A stretch of 64,000 nucleotides of DNA, taken from Mumia sp. Pv4-285 (lineage in GTDB: Bacteria; Actinomycetota; Actinomycetes; Propionibacteriales; Nocardioidaceae). How positions within the stretch are numbered: the first letter of the stretch is position 1; each line of letters begins with the position of its first letter. The notes under the pieces were generated by a model. The model saw only the letters and a list, made by a program, of their open reading frames with translations. It was not told where the DNA came from and searched no databases. Below, one piece after another: positions 17,353 through 26,652 of the stretch. The translations under genes were made by a program, and so were the position numbers. The stretch covers positions 2,852,001 to 2,916,000 of the forward strand of contig NZ_CP162023.1 in NCBI RefSeq assembly GCF_041320275.1, read 5' to 3'.

Positions 17353-17918
17353 CGGTAGCGCACCCAGGGCGAGAGCTTCTCGGACGTGATCGACGGGTAC
17401 GCGTCGCCCCAGGCGTCGGGACCGGGCTCCGGCTCCGGTTCGCCCTTTTCCAGCCAGTCGCGGGCAGCGAGCGCGGCACCGACCTTCACGGACCTCGTGT
17501 TGCCGCCGAGGCAGCGCTGCGGGATGCGAACCGTGACGGAGCGCTTGCCGAACGTCATGCGGTCGCCCTTGCAGCGGACGTCGTCGAGCTCATCGCCGGA
17601 CAACGAAAGCGGCGTCCAGCCAGTGCCGTCAAAGCGCAGCTTCATCGACGCGTACTCGGGGCGGCCCTTGGTCTTGGTCCGGACTGCGATCACGACGAAC
17701 CCGAGCTTCGACCGCTGCAGACCTGGCACCGAGAGGCGGACGACGACGACGTGCTTCTTGTTCTTGACCTTGACCTTGGTGATGTCGAGGGCGGGCAGGG
17801 CGTCGCCAGCCTTGTCGGTGAACGTACGGGTCTTGGCGCTGGCCGGCGACGCGGTGGCGCCGACCACGAGCGCCACGGCGGCGGCGCCGACGGCGAGGGC
17901 GCGGAGGGTGCGCCTCAT
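17349..17918 (-). CDS. Secreted two-Cys protein, paralog 1
   Basis: A 189-residue secreted protein, unknown function. Signal peptide to about residue 28 (ASPASA-KT). Mature part: KTRTFTDKAGDALPALDITKV, alternating strands, GRPEYA, CKGDR, VTVRIPQRCLGG, then an acidic Pro/Glu tail and the terminal motif SPWVRYR. Closest to the next paralog upstream; many segments are identical. Starts at ATG 17918, overlapping that paralog's stop by ATGA; its own stop overlaps the short paralog downstream. The three are therefore one translationally coupled set produced by tandem duplication. Confidence 0.78.
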   Translation of the reverse strand: MRRTLRALAVGAAAVALVVGATASPASAKTRTFTDKAGDALPALDITKVKVKNKKHVVVVRLSVPGLQRSKLGFVVIAVRTKTKGRPEYASMKLRFDGTGWTPLSLSGDELDDVRCKGDRMTFGKRSVTVRIPQRCLGGNTRSVKVGAALAARDWLEKGEPEPEPGPDAWGDAYPSITSEKLSPWVRYR

Positions 17919-18490
17919 CGGTAGCGCACCCACGGCGAGAGCCGGTTCGACGCGATCGTGGGGTAGACGTCGAACTGCGCATCCGGACCCGATGTCGGCT
18001 CTTCATCGATCATGACCTCGTCCAGGTCGCGGCCGAAGAGAGCGACACCGACCCGGACCGCCTTCTTGTTCGCGCCGAGGCACCGCTGCGGGATGCGGAC
18101 AGTGACGGACTTCTTGCCGAACGAGATCCGGTCACCCTTGCACGACACCATGATGTCCTCCGACTTCAGGTCCATGAACGTCACCGGCATCCACCGCCCT
18201 TCCGCGCGGACCTTGCTGAGCGCGTACTCGGGGCGCCCCTTCGCCTTCGTACGGATGCCGACAGAGACGCCGCCGACCTTGGCCTTGTCGAGGCCGGGGA
18301 CGCTGGCCCTGATCACGACGACGTGCTTCTTGTTCTTGACCTTCACCTTGGTGATGTCGAGGGCGGCGACGGCGTCGTCACTCTTGTCGGTGAAGGTGCG
18401 GGTCTTGGCAGCGGCCGGCGATGCGCTGACGCCGACCACGAGTGCGACGGCGGCGGCGCCGACGGCAAGGGTCCGGATGGGACGGATCAT
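17915..18490 (-). CDS. Secreted two-Cys protein, paralog 2
   Basis: A 191-residue secreted protein. Signal peptide almost identical to paralog 1 (TLAVGAAAVALVVG core), then KTRTFTDKSDDAVAALDITKV, KGRPEYA, CKGDRISFGKKSVTVRIPQ and RCLG, an acidic Asp/Glu segment and terminal SPWVRYR. High identity to paralog 1 points to recent duplication. A GGAGCACCCCC stretch lies just before its ATG (18490), a plausible ribosome site. First gene of the overlapping trio; the DoxX-like gene lies 50 bp upstream. Confidence 0.78.
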   Translation of the reverse strand: MIRPIRTLAVGAAAVALVVGVSASPAAAKTRTFTDKSDDAVAALDITKVKVKNKKHVVVIRASVPGLDKAKVGGVSVGIRTKAKGRPEYALSKVRAEGRWMPVTFMDLKSEDIMVSCKGDRISFGKKSVTVRIPQRCLGANKKAVRVGVALFGRDLDEVMIDEEPTSGPDAQFDVYPTIASNRLSPWVRYR

Positions 18491-18540
18491 GGGGGTGCTC
18501 CTGCGGATCGCCCCCGGGGGTCGGGGCGGGTCGCCGCATC

Positions 18541-18918
18541 CTAGCCCAGGTCGCGGGTCGCCCTCCACGAGATCCGGATCAGAGGCAGCTGGAGCGGCAG
18601 GCGAGCGATCGTCCCGACCTTGTACGCCGTCGACGCCCGACGGCTGCGGGAGACGTCCGCGGCCATCTGCACGTTGGCCGGGAAGACCGCGACCAGCAGC
18701 GCGGTCGACAGGTAGCCGGCGGCCTTCCGCGTCTTCGGGTGGACCAGCCCGGCCGCACACACCAGCTCGGCGACTCCGCTCGCGTAGACCAGCTCACGCT
18801 TGGCCGGCAGCGCCTTCGGGACGATCCGCTCGAACGGTCGCGGCCGTACGAAGTGGGCGACACCGGCGACTCCGAGGAGGGCGGCGAGCGCGGTCACGTC
18901 ACGGGCAGGTCGGGCCAT
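18541..18918 (-). CDS. DoxX-like small membrane protein
   Basis: A 125-residue integral membrane protein with about four helices. GVAHFVRPRPFERIVPKALP followed by VYASGVAELVCAAGLV is the typical DoxX/DUF4267-like pattern. Some DoxX relatives work with oxidases or thiosulfate metabolism, but for this branch no role can be assigned. It sits between secreted paralogs 3 and 2 and 13 bp after paralog 3, so it is probably co-transcribed with them and might be their membrane partner (inference). Confidence 0.72.
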   Translation of the reverse strand: MARPARDVTALAALLGVAGVAHFVRPRPFERIVPKALPAKRELVYASGVAELVCAAGLVHPKTRKAAGYLSTALLVAVFPANVQMAADVSRSRRASTAYKVGTIARLPLQLPLIRISWRATRDLG

Positions 18919-18931
18919 GGGTCCTCCAACG

Positions 18932-19501
18932 TCAGCGGTGTGCGACCCAGGGTGTCATGCGGGCTCCGCGGACCGTCGGCACCCCGTCGATGGGGAGCGA
19001 CGGACCGGGCTTGGGATCGAGGATCACCTCGTCGGGGACGTTGCCGCGGAGGTACGCGCGGGTGAAGACCGACGCCTGGACCCGGACGGCCGACCGGTTG
19101 TCGCCGAGGCACCGCTGCGGGATCGAGACGACGACGCGGCGTTCGCGCAGCCGGACCCGTAGGCCCTTGCACACCAGCCGGCTGGCGCCGAACTCCTGCC
19201 AGGTGGTCCGCCAGCCGTCGCCGCGGCGTACCTTCGAGACGGCGTACTCGGGGCGGCCTGGGGCCTTGCGCCGGACGAAGACGGTGACTCCGCCGACTCT
19301 GCGACGCTCGAGCCGCGGAACTCGCAAGGTCACCGTGACACGTGTCCTGGCATTGCGGACCGTCACGGCGGAGACGTCGAGCGCCGACAACGCATCGCCG
19401 CGCGGGTCGTCGACGCGGCGTACGGCAGCCTCGGCGGGCGACGCCAACCCGGCGCCGAGCGCCATGACGACCACGAGTCCGAGAATCGCACCACGGAGCA
19501 C
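18932..19501 (-). CDS. Secreted two-Cys protein, paralog 3
   Basis: A 189-residue secreted protein. Signal peptide to about residue 26 (ASPAEA-AV). Same architecture as paralogs 1 and 2 (DALSALDVSAVTVRN, PGRPEYAVSKV, CKG, VSIPQRCLG, Pro/Asp segment, terminal SP/TPWVAHR) but much more diverged and Arg-rich instead of Lys-rich. GTG start 19501 has a GGAGG ribosome site. It begins only nine bases after the stop of the upstream GNAT gene, so the whole run 20353 to 16930 may be one transcript. Confidence 0.76.
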   Translation of the reverse strand: MLRGAILGLVVVMALGAGLASPAEAAVRRVDDPRGDALSALDVSAVTVRNARTRVTVTLRVPRLERRRVGGVTVFVRRKAPGRPEYAVSKVRRGDGWRTTWQEFGASRLVCKGLRVRLRERRVVVSIPQRCLGDNRSAVRVQASVFTRAYLRGNVPDEVILDPKPGPSLPIDGVPTVRGARMTPWVAHR

Positions 19502-19510
19502 GGAGCCTCC

Positions 19511-20353
19511 TCAGAACAGGACCGACGCGAACGTCTCGGTCTGGACGAAGCCGACGCGTTCGTACACGGTCCGGGCGGCATGGTTGTAGTCGTTCACGTA
19601 CAGCGAGACCACCGGCGCCACCTCGCGGCGTGCGCGCTCCACGACCGCGGCCATCCCCGCGGTCCCGAGACCGCTGCCGCGAAGGTGCGGAGCGACGTAC
19701 ACGCCCTGGATCTGGCAGCCCTTCGTCGAGGCCGAGCCGACCTCGGCCTTGAAGAGGACCTCGCCGTCCTCGATGATCGCGTACGCCCAGCCGCGCGCGA
19801 CGAGCTGCGTGACCCGTGCGCGGTAGCTGTTGCGGCCGGGAAGCTCGGGACTCTCACCGACCTCCTCCTCGAACATCGCGACGCTCGCGGGATAGAGGAT
19901 GTCCACCTCGTCCATGAGGACGGCCCGAAGCCTCGGGTCCGGCGCGACGAGGGGCGCGTCGGCGATCTGGAGGAAGGGCTGGTTCAGGCGCAGCGAACGG
20001 GCGGGGCCCCACGGCTCCTCGAGCCGCTCCCAGAGCCCGACCGCGGCGACGCGAGGCCCGACGATCGACGAGGAGAGACGGCCGGTGAGTCGCGCGCGCT
20101 CGGCGAAGGCCGCCACGGCGCCCTCAGTCGCCGCGACCGGCACCATGTTGGCCGCGACGTGGCAGGCGGAGATCAGCGCGTCGTCCTCGAAGTAGCCCCA
20201 CATCTCACCGCCGAGCCAGCGCGGGGCGAGCCGGGTGCTGGCGGCTCGGTGGTCGACGAAGAGGTTGACGATCGGGTCGCGGTCGATCAGCACCTGCAGC
20301 GCGGGGAGATCGTCCTCGCGCAGGACGCGGACGCCTGCTGCCGTGCTGAGCAC
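19511..20353 (-). CDS. GNAT acetyltransferase with DUF4081 N-terminal domain
   Basis: A 280-residue cytoplasmic protein: N-terminal DUF4081-like domain (about 1-140) and C-terminal GNAT domain with VYVAPHLRGSGLGTAGMAAVV as acetyl-CoA loop and LYVNDYNHAARTVYERVGF. In M. tuberculosis the equivalent gene (Rv2867c) also neighbours ispG. Substrate unknown. The GTG start at 20353 has a strong GGAGGAGG ribosome site; upstream extension would enter the divergent promoter. Confidence 0.86.
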   Translation of the reverse strand: MLSTAAGVRVLREDDLPALQVLIDRDPIVNLFVDHRAASTRLAPRWLGGEMWGYFEDDALISACHVAANMVPVAATEGAVAAFAERARLTGRLSSSIVGPRVAAVGLWERLEEPWGPARSLRLNQPFLQIADAPLVAPDPRLRAVLMDEVDILYPASVAMFEEEVGESPELPGRNSYRARVTQLVARGWAYAIIEDGEVLFKAEVGSASTKGCQIQGVYVAPHLRGSGLGTAGMAAVVERARREVAPVVSLYVNDYNHAARTVYERVGFVQTETFASVLF

Positions 20354-20427
20354 CGGGCCTCCTCCCGCCGTCGGTGAGGTCGAGCCTATCCGTCCGGCTC
20401 GACGAGAGCCACGGCCGACCGCGGACG

Positions 20428-20443
20428 TACGCTCGGGCCCATG
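20428..20443 (+). promoter_or_regulatory. Leaderless promoter of the DinB-like gene
   Basis: TACGCT (20428-20433) is seven bases before the ATG at 20441 and no ribosome site is present, so transcription probably starts at the A of the start codon. Confidence 0.5.
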
Positions 20444-20956
20444 ACCATCCCTCAGCTCGGGGAGCCGCCGCGGGACGTCCGCGACCCTCAGGCCCTGCTC
20501 GCGGGCCAGCTCGACCACGTCCGCAACGCCCTCCTCCGCAAGCTCGACGCCGTACCGGACGAGGAGCGCGCCCGCAGCCGTGTCCCGTCGCGCTGGACCC
20601 CGCTCGGCCTGCTCAAGCACCTCACGTACGTCGAGCGTCGTTGGCTGGAGTGGGGCTTCCTCGCGGAGCCGGTCGCCGACCCTTGGGGAGACACGCTCCA
20701 CGGCACCGAGGAGTGGTACGTCGCCGACGACGAGACGTACGCGGTGCTTCGAGGGCGGTTCCTCGCTCAGGCCGAGCGGTCGCGCGAGATCGTCGCAGGG
20801 GCCGACCTTCTGGACGTCGCCGCGCTCGGTGGACGTTTCCAGGAGAGTCCGCCGAATCTCGCGTGGATCCTGCTGCACCTTCTGCAGGAGTACGCGCGGC
20901 ACGTCGGCCACCTCGACATCGTCACCGAGATCGCGGCCGGCCCCGTCGGGGAGTGA
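20441..20956 (+). CDS. DinB-superfamily (DUF664) protein, possible mycothiol-dependent enzyme
   Basis: A 171-residue four-helix-bundle protein. The three expected metal-binding His are visible: HLTYVE near residue 60 and the pair in EYARHVGHLD near 151-154. DinB/DUF664 proteins of actinobacteria often carry out metal-dependent thiol transfer with mycothiol or act in detoxification; the substrate cannot be read from sequence. It stands alone on the plus strand between two leftward genes (GNAT and ispG) with its own leaderless promoter. Confidence 0.82.
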   Translation: MTIPQLGEPPRDVRDPQALLAGQLDHVRNALLRKLDAVPDEERARSRVPSRWTPLGLLKHLTYVERRWLEWGFLAEPVADPWGDTLHGTEEWYVADDETYAVLRGRFLAQAERSREIVAGADLLDVAALGGRFQESPPNLAWILLHLLQEYARHVGHLDIVTEIAAGPVGE

Positions 20957-20969
20957 GTGCTGGCGCGGG

Positions 20970-22118
20970 TCAGGAGACGGCGACCGACGGCGACGCGCCG
21001 TCGACTGGCTCCATGTCCTCGGCGATCCGCATCGCCTCTTCGATGAGGGTCTCGACGATCTTCGACTCGGGCACGGTCTTGATGACCTCGCCCTTGACGA
21101 AGATCTGACCCTTGCCGTTGCCCGAGGCGACACCGAGATCGGCCTCGCGGGCCTCCCCCGGCCCGTTGACGACGCAGCCCATCACGGCGACGCGCAGCGG
21201 CACCTCCATGCCTTCGAGCCCGGCGGTGACCTCCTCGGCCAGCGTGTAGACGTCGACCTGCGCGCGGCCGCACGACGGGCACGACACGATCTCGAGCTTG
21301 CGGGGCCGGAGGTTGAGCGACTGGAGGATCTGGATGCCGACCTTGACCTCCTCGACCGGGGGCGCGGACAGCGAGACCCGGATCGTGTCACCGATGCCCT
21401 GGCTCAGCAGCGCACCGAACGCGGTGGCGGACTTGATCGTGCCCTGGAACGCCGGACCGGCCTCGGTGACACCGAGGTGCAGCGGCCAGTCGCCCTTCTC
21501 GGCGAGGAGCTCGTACGCCCGCACCATCACGACCGGGTCGTTGTGCTTCACCGAGATCTTGAAGTCGTGGAAGCCGTGCTCCTCGAACAGCGACGCCTCC
21601 CAGACGGCCGACTCGACGAGTGCCTCCGGGGTCGGCTTGCCGTACTTCTCGAGGAGGCGCTTGTCGAGCGAGCCCGCGTTGACACCGATCCGGATCGACG
21701 TGCCGTGGTCCTTCGCGGCCTGCGCGATCTCCTTGACCTGGTCGTCGAACTTGCGGATGTTGCCCGGGTTCACGCGGACGGCGGCACAACCGGCCTCGAT
21801 CGCGGCGAAGACGTACTTCGGCTGGAAGTGGATGTCGGCGATCACCGGGATCTGCGACTTGCGGGCGATGTCGGGCAGCGCCTCCGCATCGTCCTGGCTC
21901 GGGCACGCGACGCGCACGATGTCGCAGCCGGCGGCGGTGAGCTCGGCGATCTGCTGGAGGGTCGCGTTGACGTCGACCGTCGGGGTCGTCGTCATCGACT
22001 GCACGGAGACGGGCGCGTCGCCGCCCACCTCGACCTTGCCGACCTTGATCTTGCGGCTGGGTCGACGGGGTCGGAGAACCGGCGGCGGGGCGGCCGGCAT
22101 GCCCAGGTTGACGTCCAT
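20970..22118 (-). CDS. ispG: 4-hydroxy-3-methylbut-2-enyl diphosphate synthase
   Basis: Iron-sulfur enzyme of the MEP isoprenoid pathway, converting MEcPP to HMBPP. 382 residues. TIM-barrel half with [14 protein letters not shown] near residue 40; C-terminal [4Fe-4S] ligands in CPSCGR and [12 protein letters not shown], plus the ligand-bearing Glu. Start ATG 22118 ([12 protein letters not shown]) is the only one that excludes unrelated upstream sequence. Follows rseP and dxr in the same direction, the conserved actinobacterial order. Confidence 0.97.
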   Translation of the reverse strand: MDVNLGMPAAPPPVLRPRRPSRKIKVGKVEVGGDAPVSVQSMTTTPTVDVNATLQQIAELTAAGCDIVRVACPSQDDAEALPDIARKSQIPVIADIHFQPKYVFAAIEAGCAAVRVNPGNIRKFDDQVKEIAQAAKDHGTSIRIGVNAGSLDKRLLEKYGKPTPEALVESAVWEASLFEEHGFHDFKISVKHNDPVVMVRAYELLAEKGDWPLHLGVTEAGPAFQGTIKSATAFGALLSQGIGDTIRVSLSAPPVEEVKVGIQILQSLNLRPRKLEIVSCPSCGRAQVDVYTLAEEVTAGLEGMEVPLRVAVMGCVVNGPGEAREADLGVASGNGKGQIFVKGEVIKTVPESKIVETLIEEAMRIAEDMEPVDGASPSVAVS

Positions 22119-22171
22119 GCGGGTACGACTCTCCTTGAAGCGGATCGGTCTCGGGTGCGGTGCGTCGGGCC

Positions 22172-23473
22172 TCAGCTGAGGCGTACGGGGTTCACGATGT
22201 CGACATAGACCAGGATGACGCCCATCACCAAGAGGACGGCACCCACGGCGTACGCGACGGGAAGCATCGTCGCCACGTCGACCGGGCCAGGGATCGGACG
22301 GCGACGCAGTCGGGCCCACCCGTTGCGGATGCCCTCCCACAGGGCGCCGGCGATGTGGCCGCCGTCGAGCGGGAGCAGCGGGATCAGGTTGAAGAGCCCG
22401 ACGAACAGGTTGAGGCTCGCGAGCATCAACGTGACGCTGTAGACCTTGTCGGTCACGGTCGTCTCGTCGTCGGAGGTGATCTCACCGGCGACACGGCTCG
22501 CGCCGACGGGGCTCATCGGCGTGTCCTGCCCGCGCTCGGCGCCGAACGCCGCCTTGGTCACCTCGACCATCTTCTCCGGCAGCGAGCCGATCGCCTTGAT
22601 CGTCTGGACCGTCATGTCGCCCATCGTCGTGAAGACGAACCCGACGTCCTGACGCTCGTAGCCACGTGTCGGCGCGACGCCCAGGAAACCGACGTTCTCG
22701 ACCTTGTCGGGATCGTCCAGCGAGGTGCGCGCCTCGACGGACGTGTTGACGGTGACCGACTCCGAGGAACCGTCACGCTCGTAGCCGATCGTGGCGGGCG
22801 CGTCACCGTTGGCGCGGATCGCGCGCGACAGCTGGTCCCAGCTTGTGACCTCGGTGCCGTTGAACGACATGATCGTGTCGCCCGGCTGCAGGTCCGCCTG
22901 CTTGGCGGGAGCGACCGGGTCGTCTGCGGCGCACTTGCGGCCGGCCTCCGCGGACGGGATCGCGCAGTCCGAGACCACGGCGACGGTCGTCGTCGCCATG
23001 CTCGCGCCGATCGTCAGGAAGACCGCGGCGAACAGGACAAACGCGATGGCGAGGTTCACGGCGGGACCGCCCGCCATCACGATCGCCTTCTTCCACCAGA
23101 CCAGGCGGTAGAACAGGCGCGGCTCGTCCTCCGGCGCGACGTGCTCGTACTCGGCGGAGCGCGCGTCGAAGGCGAGCTGCGTCAGCATGCCGGTGTTGGA
23201 CTTGCGGACGACGCTGGGCTCGTCGCCGGGGTTCGGCGGGAGCATCCCCTGGATCTTGACGAAGCCGCCGAGCGGGAACGCCTTGACGCCGTACTCGGTC
23301 TCACCGCGCTTCGTGGACCACAGCGTGCGGCCGAAGCCGACGAAGTACTGGGTGACCTTCGCGCCGAACTTCTTCGCGGGATACATGTGGCCGACCTCGT
23401 GCAGCGCGATCGAGATCGCGAGCCCGACCAGCAGGACGACGGCACCGAGGGCGTACAGCAACGCTGTCGTCAT
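22172..23473 (-). CDS. Site-2 protease, M50 family (RseP/Rip1)
   Basis: Intramembrane zinc metalloprotease that releases membrane-bound regulators such as anti-sigma factors. 433 residues. Zinc motif HEVGH at residues 25-29 in the first helix, a PDZ domain in the middle ([14 protein letters not shown]), and the second metal motif LLPLDGGH near residue 369, with four predicted helices. All catalytic elements are present. In M. tuberculosis Rip1 (Rv2869c) has the same place between dxr and ispG. ATG overlaps the dxr stop (ATGA). Confidence 0.95.
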   Translation of the reverse strand: MTTALLYALGAVVLLVGLAISIALHEVGHMYPAKKFGAKVTQYFVGFGRTLWSTKRGETEYGVKAFPLGGFVKIQGMLPPNPGDEPSVVRKSNTGMLTQLAFDARSAEYEHVAPEDEPRLFYRLVWWKKAIVMAGGPAVNLAIAFVLFAAVFLTIGASMATTTVAVVSDCAIPSAEAGRKCAADDPVAPAKQADLQPGDTIMSFNGTEVTSWDQLSRAIRANGDAPATIGYERDGSSESVTVNTSVEARTSLDDPDKVENVGFLGVAPTRGYERQDVGFVFTTMGDMTVQTIKAIGSLPEKMVEVTKAAFGAERGQDTPMSPVGASRVAGEITSDDETTVTDKVYSVTLMLASLNLFVGLFNLIPLLPLDGGHIAGALWEGIRNGWARLRRRPIPGPVDVATMLPVAYAVGAVLLVMGVILVYVDIVNPVRLS

Positions 23474-24708
23474 CGTGCCTCCTGTGCCTTCCGGGGAGCT
23501 CCCGCCATCAGTTCCTGGGCCCGCTCGCGCGCTGCGGCGTCGGCGGCGAGCACGTCAGCAGCGGTCAAGGGCCCCGAGGCCGAGCGTACGCCGGGGTCGG
23601 TGAGGTGCTCGGCCAGAACCGCGCCCACGGTGTCGACGATCGCGAGGAACGGCAGGTTCCCGTCAAGGAAGGCGGCCACGCACTCCTCGTTGGAGGCGTT
23701 GTAGACCGCCGGCGCCGTACGCCCGAACGCGCCGGCCTCGTGGGCCAGGCGCACCGCGGGGAACGCCTCGTCGTCGAGCGGGGCGAAGTCCCAGGACGAC
23801 GCCCGGGTCCAGTCGCAGCCGGGGCCCGCATCAGGCACGCGGTCCGGCCAGCCGAGGCCGAGGGCGATCGGGATCAGCATCGACGGCAGCGACGCCTGGG
23901 CGAGGGTGGACCCGTCCACGAACTCGACCATCGAGTGGATCATCTGCTGCGGGTGGACCACGACGTCGACCCGGTCCATCGGGACGTCGAACAGCAGGTG
24001 CGCCTCGATCACCTCGAGGCCCTTGTTGACCAGCGTCGCCGAGTTGATCGTGATGACCCGGCCCATCGCGAAGTTGGGGTGGGCCAGCGCCTGGTCGGGA
24101 GTCACGTCGCCCAGCTCCGAGCGGGTACGACCACGGAACGGGCCACCGCTCGCCGTGAGCACGAGCCGGCGCACCTCGGCCGCGGTGCCGCCCCGCAGCG
24201 CCTGGGCGATCGCCGAGTGCTCGGAGTCGACCGGGACGATCTGGCCGGGCCGCGCCAGCGCCGTCACCACGGGCCCCCCGATGATCAGCGACTCCTTGTT
24301 GGCGAGCGCCAAGGTCGTCCCCGCCTCGAGCGCCGCGATCGTGGGGCCGAGTCCGACGGCGCCCGTGATGCCGTTGAGGACGACGTCGCACCGGGTGGCC
24401 GCCAGCTCGGTGGCCGCTCGTGGGCCGGCGAGGATCCGCGGGAGGCGGTGCTGACCCTCCGCGTAGCCACGGCGCTGCGCCTCGGCGTACAGCGCGAGCT
24501 GGACGTCCTGCGCAGCCGTGCCCTGCGCGACCGCGACCACCTCGACCTCGTGCGCGATCGCCTGCTGCGCGAGGAGCACGGGATCGCTGCCTCCGGCAGC
24601 GATGCCGACGACCCGGAAGCGGTCAGGGTTGGCGGCGACGATGTCGAGCGCCTGCGTCCCGATCGAGCCGGTCGATCCGAGCACGACGACGTCGCGGGGT
24701 TGCACCAT
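23470..24708 (-). CDS. dxr: 1-deoxy-D-xylulose 5-phosphate reductoisomerase
   Basis: Second enzyme of the MEP pathway; NADPH-dependent conversion of DXP to MEP. 412 residues. NADPH fold at the start ([17 protein letters not shown]), catalytic-domain motif LANKESLI near residue 135, [14 protein letters not shown], and [16 protein letters not shown]. Starts at ATG 24708. It shares the locus with ispG and the site-2 protease, so two steps of isoprenoid synthesis are encoded together. Confidence 0.97.
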   Translation of the reverse strand: MVQPRDVVVLGSTGSIGTQALDIVAANPDRFRVVGIAAGGSDPVLLAQQAIAHEVEVVAVAQGTAAQDVQLALYAEAQRRGYAEGQHRLPRILAGPRAATELAATRCDVVLNGITGAVGLGPTIAALEAGTTLALANKESLIIGGPVVTALARPGQIVPVDSEHSAIAQALRGGTAAEVRRLVLTASGGPFRGRTRSELGDVTPDQALAHPNFAMGRVITINSATLVNKGLEVIEAHLLFDVPMDRVDVVVHPQQMIHSMVEFVDGSTLAQASLPSMLIPIALGLGWPDRVPDAGPGCDWTRASSWDFAPLDDEAFPAVRLAHEAGAFGRTAPAVYNASNEECVAAFLDGNLPFLAIVDTVGAVLAEHLTDPGVRSASGPLTAADVLAADAAARERAQELMAGAPRKAQEAR

Positions 24709-24771
24709 GAGGCCAGTGTCTCAGGTGCCGCCGCCGCGACGTCGTCGTGGGGAGTACGCGGTCGGGTGCCG

Positions 24772-25566
24772 CTACTTGATCTCGCTCCGAAGGACGCGAC
24801 GCGCCCCGATGAGGAACGGGATGATCAGCCAGATCGTGCCGGACACCGCCAGCTGGGCCCACTTCTCGCCGGTCCAGCCGCCGTCGAACAGCGGCATCTG
24901 GGCGGTCGCGAAGTCGATCCACGGCAGCAGGTCCTCGAACCAGCCGATGAACGCCGCGGCGACCTGGAAGATCGTCGGGATGACGAAGGCCCACGCGAAG
25001 TAGACGACGATCGCAGCCGGCGAGCTGAGCAGCAGCGCACCGAACGTGAGGCCCATCAGGATCCCGAGCGCCTGCATCGCGTAGAAGCCGAGCAGCTCGA
25101 GGAGGTTGACGTTCCAGACGGTCGCGTCCGACGCGGCACCGGCGATGACGTTGCCGAACGCTGCCGCGATCGCCGCCACGATCACGGCGAAGAGAGCGAC
25201 GATCAGTCCGACGACGACCTTCGCCGCGAGCACGCGACCACGGTGCGGCTCGAGCGTGAACGTGACGAGGGCGGTGCGCTGCGACCACTCGCTGGTCACC
25301 GACAGCACCCCGAGCACCGGCAGCAGGACGCCCATCGGGACGCTCATCGCGATGAGGAAGTCCTTGAACGACACGGAGATGTCGTTGGCGAGGACCACCC
25401 AGAGCATGATCACCATGACGAGCACGCTGATCGCGGCGATCGCGCCCAGCAGCCACTTGCCGGCGCGGGTGTCGGCGAGCTTGCGCAGCTCGACAGCGAC
25501 CAGCCGGGTGAAGGGGACGCGGGGACGGTTGAGGTCGATGCCGACCTCCGGGGCGAGGGCGGTCAT
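24772..25566 (-). CDS. ABC-2 type transporter permease
   Basis: A 264-residue membrane protein with about six helices and no ATPase domain, the usual ABC-2 permease layout. N-terminus PFTRLVAVELRKLADTRAGKWLL is typical of this group. It overlaps the ATPase gene by four bases, so both make one exporter, most likely for a peptide, antibiotic or lipid. The divergent two-component system at 26650-28457 is the likely regulator. Confidence 0.88.
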   Translation of the reverse strand: MTALAPEVGIDLNRPRVPFTRLVAVELRKLADTRAGKWLLGAIAAISVLVMVIMLWVVLANDISVSFKDFLIAMSVPMGVLLPVLGVLSVTSEWSQRTALVTFTLEPHRGRVLAAKVVVGLIVALFAVIVAAIAAAFGNVIAGAASDATVWNVNLLELLGFYAMQALGILMGLTFGALLLSSPAAIVVYFAWAFVIPTIFQVAAAFIGWFEDLLPWIDFATAQMPLFDGGWTGEKWAQLAVSGTIWLIIPFLIGARRVLRSEIK

Positions 25567-26510
25567 GCCTGGCCTCCTTGCTGGACGGCCGGACCGAAGC
25601 CCGGAGCGGGGGCGGGTGCGAGCGCATCGCGCTGGTTGCCCGCGGTGAGCTGGAGGAAAAGGTCCTCGAGGCCGGCGCGGTCACCGGGCCGCAGCTCGAT
25701 GAGTGCGACACCGGCGGCGGCGGCCGCCTTGCCGACGTCGGCGGGGTCGGCGTCGGTGCTGAAGCCGTCGGCCGTCGCCGGAGTGACGTGGATGCCAGCG
25801 ACCGAGAGGGCCCGCGCGAGCTCGTCCGGCTCGAGCGCACGGACGAAGGTGCCCGCCCCTGCGAGCAGCTCTTCCTTGCTGCCCTGAGCCACGATCTGAC
25901 CGTTGCCGATGACGATGATCTCGTCGGCGATGACCTCGATCTCGTGCAGCAGGTGCGACGAGAGAAGGACGGTGCCCCCTCGGTCGGCGTAGTGGCGCAG
26001 CAGCTGCCGCATCCAGTGGATGCCGGCCGGGTCGAGACCGTTCGCGGGCTCGTCGAGGATCAACACCTGCGGGTCGGCGAGCAGCGACGACGCGATGCCG
26101 AGACGCTGGCGCATGCCGAGCGAGTAGTTGCCGACCCGACGCTTGGCCTCCTTCGGCGACAGCCCGACGAGGTCGAGCATCTCGTCGACACGCTGGCGGT
26201 CCAGACCCATCGTCTGAGCGGCGATGGTGAGGACCTCGCGGCCGGTGCGGCCGTTGTGCTGCGCGGACGCGTCGAGAAGGACGCCGATCTGCGCTCCCGG
26301 GTTGGGAATGTCGCTGTAGCGGTGCCCGCCGATCGTCGCGGACCCGGATGTGGGGATGGTCAGGCTGGTGAGCATCCGCAGCGTCGTGGACTTGCCGGCG
26401 CCGTTCGGGCCGAGGAAGCCCGTGACGGTGCCAGGGCGGCACGTGAAGGTGATGTCGTCCACCGCGAGGTGGTCGCCGTACCTCTTCGAAAGGTTCTGGA
26501 CCTGGATCAT
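25563..26510 (-). CDS. ABC transporter ATP-binding protein
   Basis: A 315-residue ATPase of the DrrA/CcmA type. Walker A GPNGAGKST near residue 38, signature YSLGMRQRLGIA near 132, Walker B VLILDEPANGLDP near 152, and H-loop LLSSHLLHE near 185; the last 90 residues form a small C-terminal domain. Partner of the permease encoded directly downstream. The gene starts 139 bp from the divergent sensor kinase gene, so both promoters lie in 26511-26649. Confidence 0.93.
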   Translation of the reverse strand: MIQVQNLSKRYGDHLAVDDITFTCRPGTVTGFLGPNGAGKSTTLRMLTSLTIPTSGSATIGGHRYSDIPNPGAQIGVLLDASAQHNGRTGREVLTIAAQTMGLDRQRVDEMLDLVGLSPKEAKRRVGNYSLGMRQRLGIASSLLADPQVLILDEPANGLDPAGIHWMRQLLRHYADRGGTVLLSSHLLHEIEVIADEIIVIGNGQIVAQGSKEELLAGAGTFVRALEPDELARALSVAGIHVTPATADGFSTDADPADVGKAAAAAGVALIELRPGDRAGLEDLFLQLTAGNQRDALAPAPAPGFGPAVQQGGQA

Positions 26511-26597
26511 GCCTCCAGCATCGCGCTGCGACAGGCCGCACGCATCGGCCCATGGGCTGCTCCTGGCTAGCCGAAAGTAGGGGGTGGGCCGACAGGC

Positions 26598-26612
26598 GGT
26601 CGACCATCGACC
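26598..26612. promoter_or_regulatory. Palindrome in the divergent ABC/two-component promoter
   Basis: GGTCGA-CCA-TCGACC is a perfect 6-3-6 inverted repeat, centred 95 bp from the ABC ATPase start and 45 bp from the kinase start. It is a good candidate site for the NarL-type regulator encoded at 27813, which as a family binds inverted repeats. Confidence 0.45.
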
Positions 26613-26637
26613 GGTACGCCGAAGGTCTCCGACTGCC

Positions 26638-26652
26638 TAGGCTGGAGCCGTG
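26638..26652 (+). promoter_or_regulatory. -10 element just before the NarL-type kinase gene
   Basis: TAGGCT (26638-26643) is six bases before the GTG start. A short GGAG lies between, so either a leaderless start or a very short leader is possible. Confidence 0.4.

Noticed and set aside
16930-19501. CRISPR-like or transposon repeat
   Set aside because: The repetition reflects diverged coding paralogs with signal peptides, not short spaced repeats or inverted termini.
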